Below, one piece after another: positions 63,013 to 64,000 of a stretch of DNA of 64,000 nt. The position numbers were made by a program, and so were the translations under genes. This DNA is from Verrucomicrobiaceae bacterium (GTDB lineage Bacteria > Verrucomicrobiota > Verrucomicrobiia > Verrucomicrobiales > Verrucomicrobiaceae). Within the stretch, counting starts at the first letter, position 1; every line of letters begins with the position of its first letter. The stretch spans positions 613,910 to 677,909 of the forward strand of contig JABTUN010000004.1 of NCBI GenBank assembly GCA_015075365.1, read 5' to 3'. The notes under the pieces are model-generated. The model worked only from the letters and a program-made list of their open reading frames with translations. It ran no database searches and was not told the DNA's origin.

Positions 63013-63760
63013 AAGCCCAACGGGCTTGCGTCATGCAGCCCCGGCGTGCCGAGCGCCAGCGAGCGCTCTCCGGTGACCCCGCATCCTCCCCGCCACCCCG
63101 CGAACCCCACCGGGGTTCCGGCACCCGAACGTCCCCGCGGCCTCGCCACGCCTCTGACGGGACCGCGATGCGGTCCGCAAACCGGGCGGGGAGGCATCAC
63201 CCGATTCCCAAGGGAGCCTTGCCCAGGCTCGGCACCCTTGGGCTGCCTGCCCGAACCGCGTTGCGGTTCGATGACCGCTTTCTCGTTCAGCGGACTCGAA
63301 CGCCACCCCAAGCCCAACGGGCTTGTGTCATGCAGCCCCGGAGTGCCGAGCGTTAGCGAGCGCTCTCCGGGGACCCCGCATCCGCCTCATCCTCCCCGCC
63401 ACCCCGCGAACCCCATCGGGGTTCCGTCACCCGAACGTCCCCGCAACCTCGCCAGCTCCTGACGGGACCGCGATGCGGTCCGCAAACCGGGCCGGGGAGG
63501 CCTCACCCGATTCCCAAGGGAGCCTCGCCCAGGCTCGGCCCCCTTGGGCTGCATGCCAGAACCGCGTTGCGGTTCGATGACCATTTTCTCGTTCACCGCA
63601 CTCAAACGCCACCCCAAGCCCAACGGGCTTGCGTCATGCAGCCCCGGAGTGCCGAGCGCCAGCGAGCGCTCTCCGGGGACCGCGCATCCGCCTCATCCTC
63701 CCCGCCACCCCGCGAACCCCACCGGGGTTCCGTCACCCGAGCGGCCGCGTAGCCTCGCCG
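63013..63760. repeat. Tandem repeats of 297/306 bp packed with hairpins
   Basis: Two full copies (63013-63309 and 63310-63615) and a truncated third (63616 to about 63760). The full copies differ by a 9-bp insertion (CCGCCTCAT) plus scattered substitutions. Each full unit contains perfect stems with three-base loops: AAGCCC-AAC-GGGCTT, GAACCCC-ACC/ATC-GGGGTTC, GGACCGC-GAT-GCGGTCC and CGAACCGC-GTT-GCGGTTCG. A longer CCCAAGGG...CCCTTGGG hairpin lies between. Open frames across the repeats exist in several phases on both strands but none looks like a protein, so I treat the region as non-coding. Confidence 0.85.
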
Positions 63761-63855
63761 CACCCCGAAAAGGCATCGCGACCCATTTTCGCCTCGTTTT
63801 CGGCCCCCAAGCTCGAAATCAGCCCCCCAAACCCCGAAAACCGTCGCGCCGGGGG
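63761..63855. other. Spacer between the two repeat regions
   Basis: About 95 bases without repeats, open genes or clear signals. It contains several runs of four or five identical bases (CCCC, AAAA). Confidence 0.3.
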
Positions 63856-64000
63856 CTCCCTCCACGCCACGGGGGGCTCCCTCCGCGCCAAGGGGGGCTC
63901 CCTCCACGCCACGGGGGCTCCCTCCACGCCACGGGGTGCTCCCTCCACGCCACGGGGGGCTCTCTCCGCGCCACGGGGGGCTCCCTCCGCGCCACGGGGG
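63856..64000. repeat. 21-bp minisatellite, truncated by the window end
   Basis: Seven near-identical units of CTCCCTCCACGCCACGGGGG begin at 63856, 63877, 63898, 63918, 63939, 63960 and 63981 (period 21, once 20). Variants are CGCGCC for CACGCC and AAGG for ACGG. Twenty-one bases is seven codons, so a reading frame through it would encode a heptapeptide repeat (WREPPxA/R on the minus strand), but no start-to-stop gene is supported. The array continues beyond the window. Confidence 0.85.

Noticed and set aside
63013..63760. CRISPR array
   Set aside because: Repeat units are about 300 bp, not 24-48 bp with unique spacers, and no cas genes are present.
63006..63948. Open frames in the terminal repeat region as repetitive proteins
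   Set aside because: Frames exist on both strands in several phases, copies differ by indels, and stems are conserved rather than codons. A structural DNA/RNA repeat fits better.

Overview
The window looks like a chromosomal segment of a verrucomicrobial bacterium, probably close to Prosthecobacter/Verrucomicrobium. The DNA is GC-rich. It carries families typical of the Planctomycetes-Verrucomicrobia group: DUF1501 Tat substrates, a PSCyt1/DUF1549/DUF1553 protein, PTPDL-family and SHD1-domain proteins, a PEP-CTERM protein, and lipid-A-type phosphoesterase and heptosyltransferase-like enzymes that imply an outer membrane. The genus is an inference from gene content.

1-9.4 kb: an LpxH-like phosphoesterase faces a three-gene minus-strand block. 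That block encodes a 1998-residue FHA/giant coiled-coil protein ending in a GrpE-like domain, an Hsp70 without its alpha-helical lid, and a 111-residue protein whose C-terminal half resembles a J-domain without the HPD motif. I read this as a dedicated, possibly phospho-regulated, filament-tethered Hsp70 machine; it is the strongest candidate for an undescribed system here.

9.4-25 kb: a lipoprotein, an MGDG-synthase-like glycosyltransferase and a MidA-type methyltransferase precede the conserved rpmH-rnpA-yidD-yidC-jag cluster. Then come a PTPDL protein, a redoxin, an aminopeptidase P, a PEP-CTERM/SUMF1 protein, RsmE, a pectate-lyase-like beta-helix protein, a GT9 transferase and tRNA-Pro(GGG).

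25-42 kb: secreted catabolic and 'planctomycete-type' proteins: two DUF1501 proteins, a PhoD-like phosphatase, the DUF1549/1553 cytochrome protein, an NHL propeller, and a glucose dehydrogenase/dihaem cytochrome fusion. These are interspersed with a two-component system and a few AT-richer accessory genes.

42-51 kb: a translationally coupled type II secretion-like operon (GspL-like, GspM/PilO-like, a small Pro-rich protein, GspD secretin), an alpha/beta hydrolase whose gene lies antisense to the open 3' end of a BlaR1-like M56 peptidase gene, and the cognate BlaI-type repressor. 51-57 kb: an NfeD/ClpP-like membrane protease paired with a minimal Ser/Thr kinase, a PQQ-like propeller protein, an Hsp33-like redox chaperone and a small cytochrome.

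57-62 kb: nrdB-nrdA, preceded by two NrdR boxes exactly 32 bp apart. NrdB has leucine where the radical tyrosine should be, so it belongs with the tyrosine-less (class Ic/Id-like) enzymes. 62-64 kb: an AT-richer membrane zinc-ribbon protein, then a non-coding tail of about 300-bp tandem repeats full of perfect hairpins and a 21-bp minisatellite running off the window.
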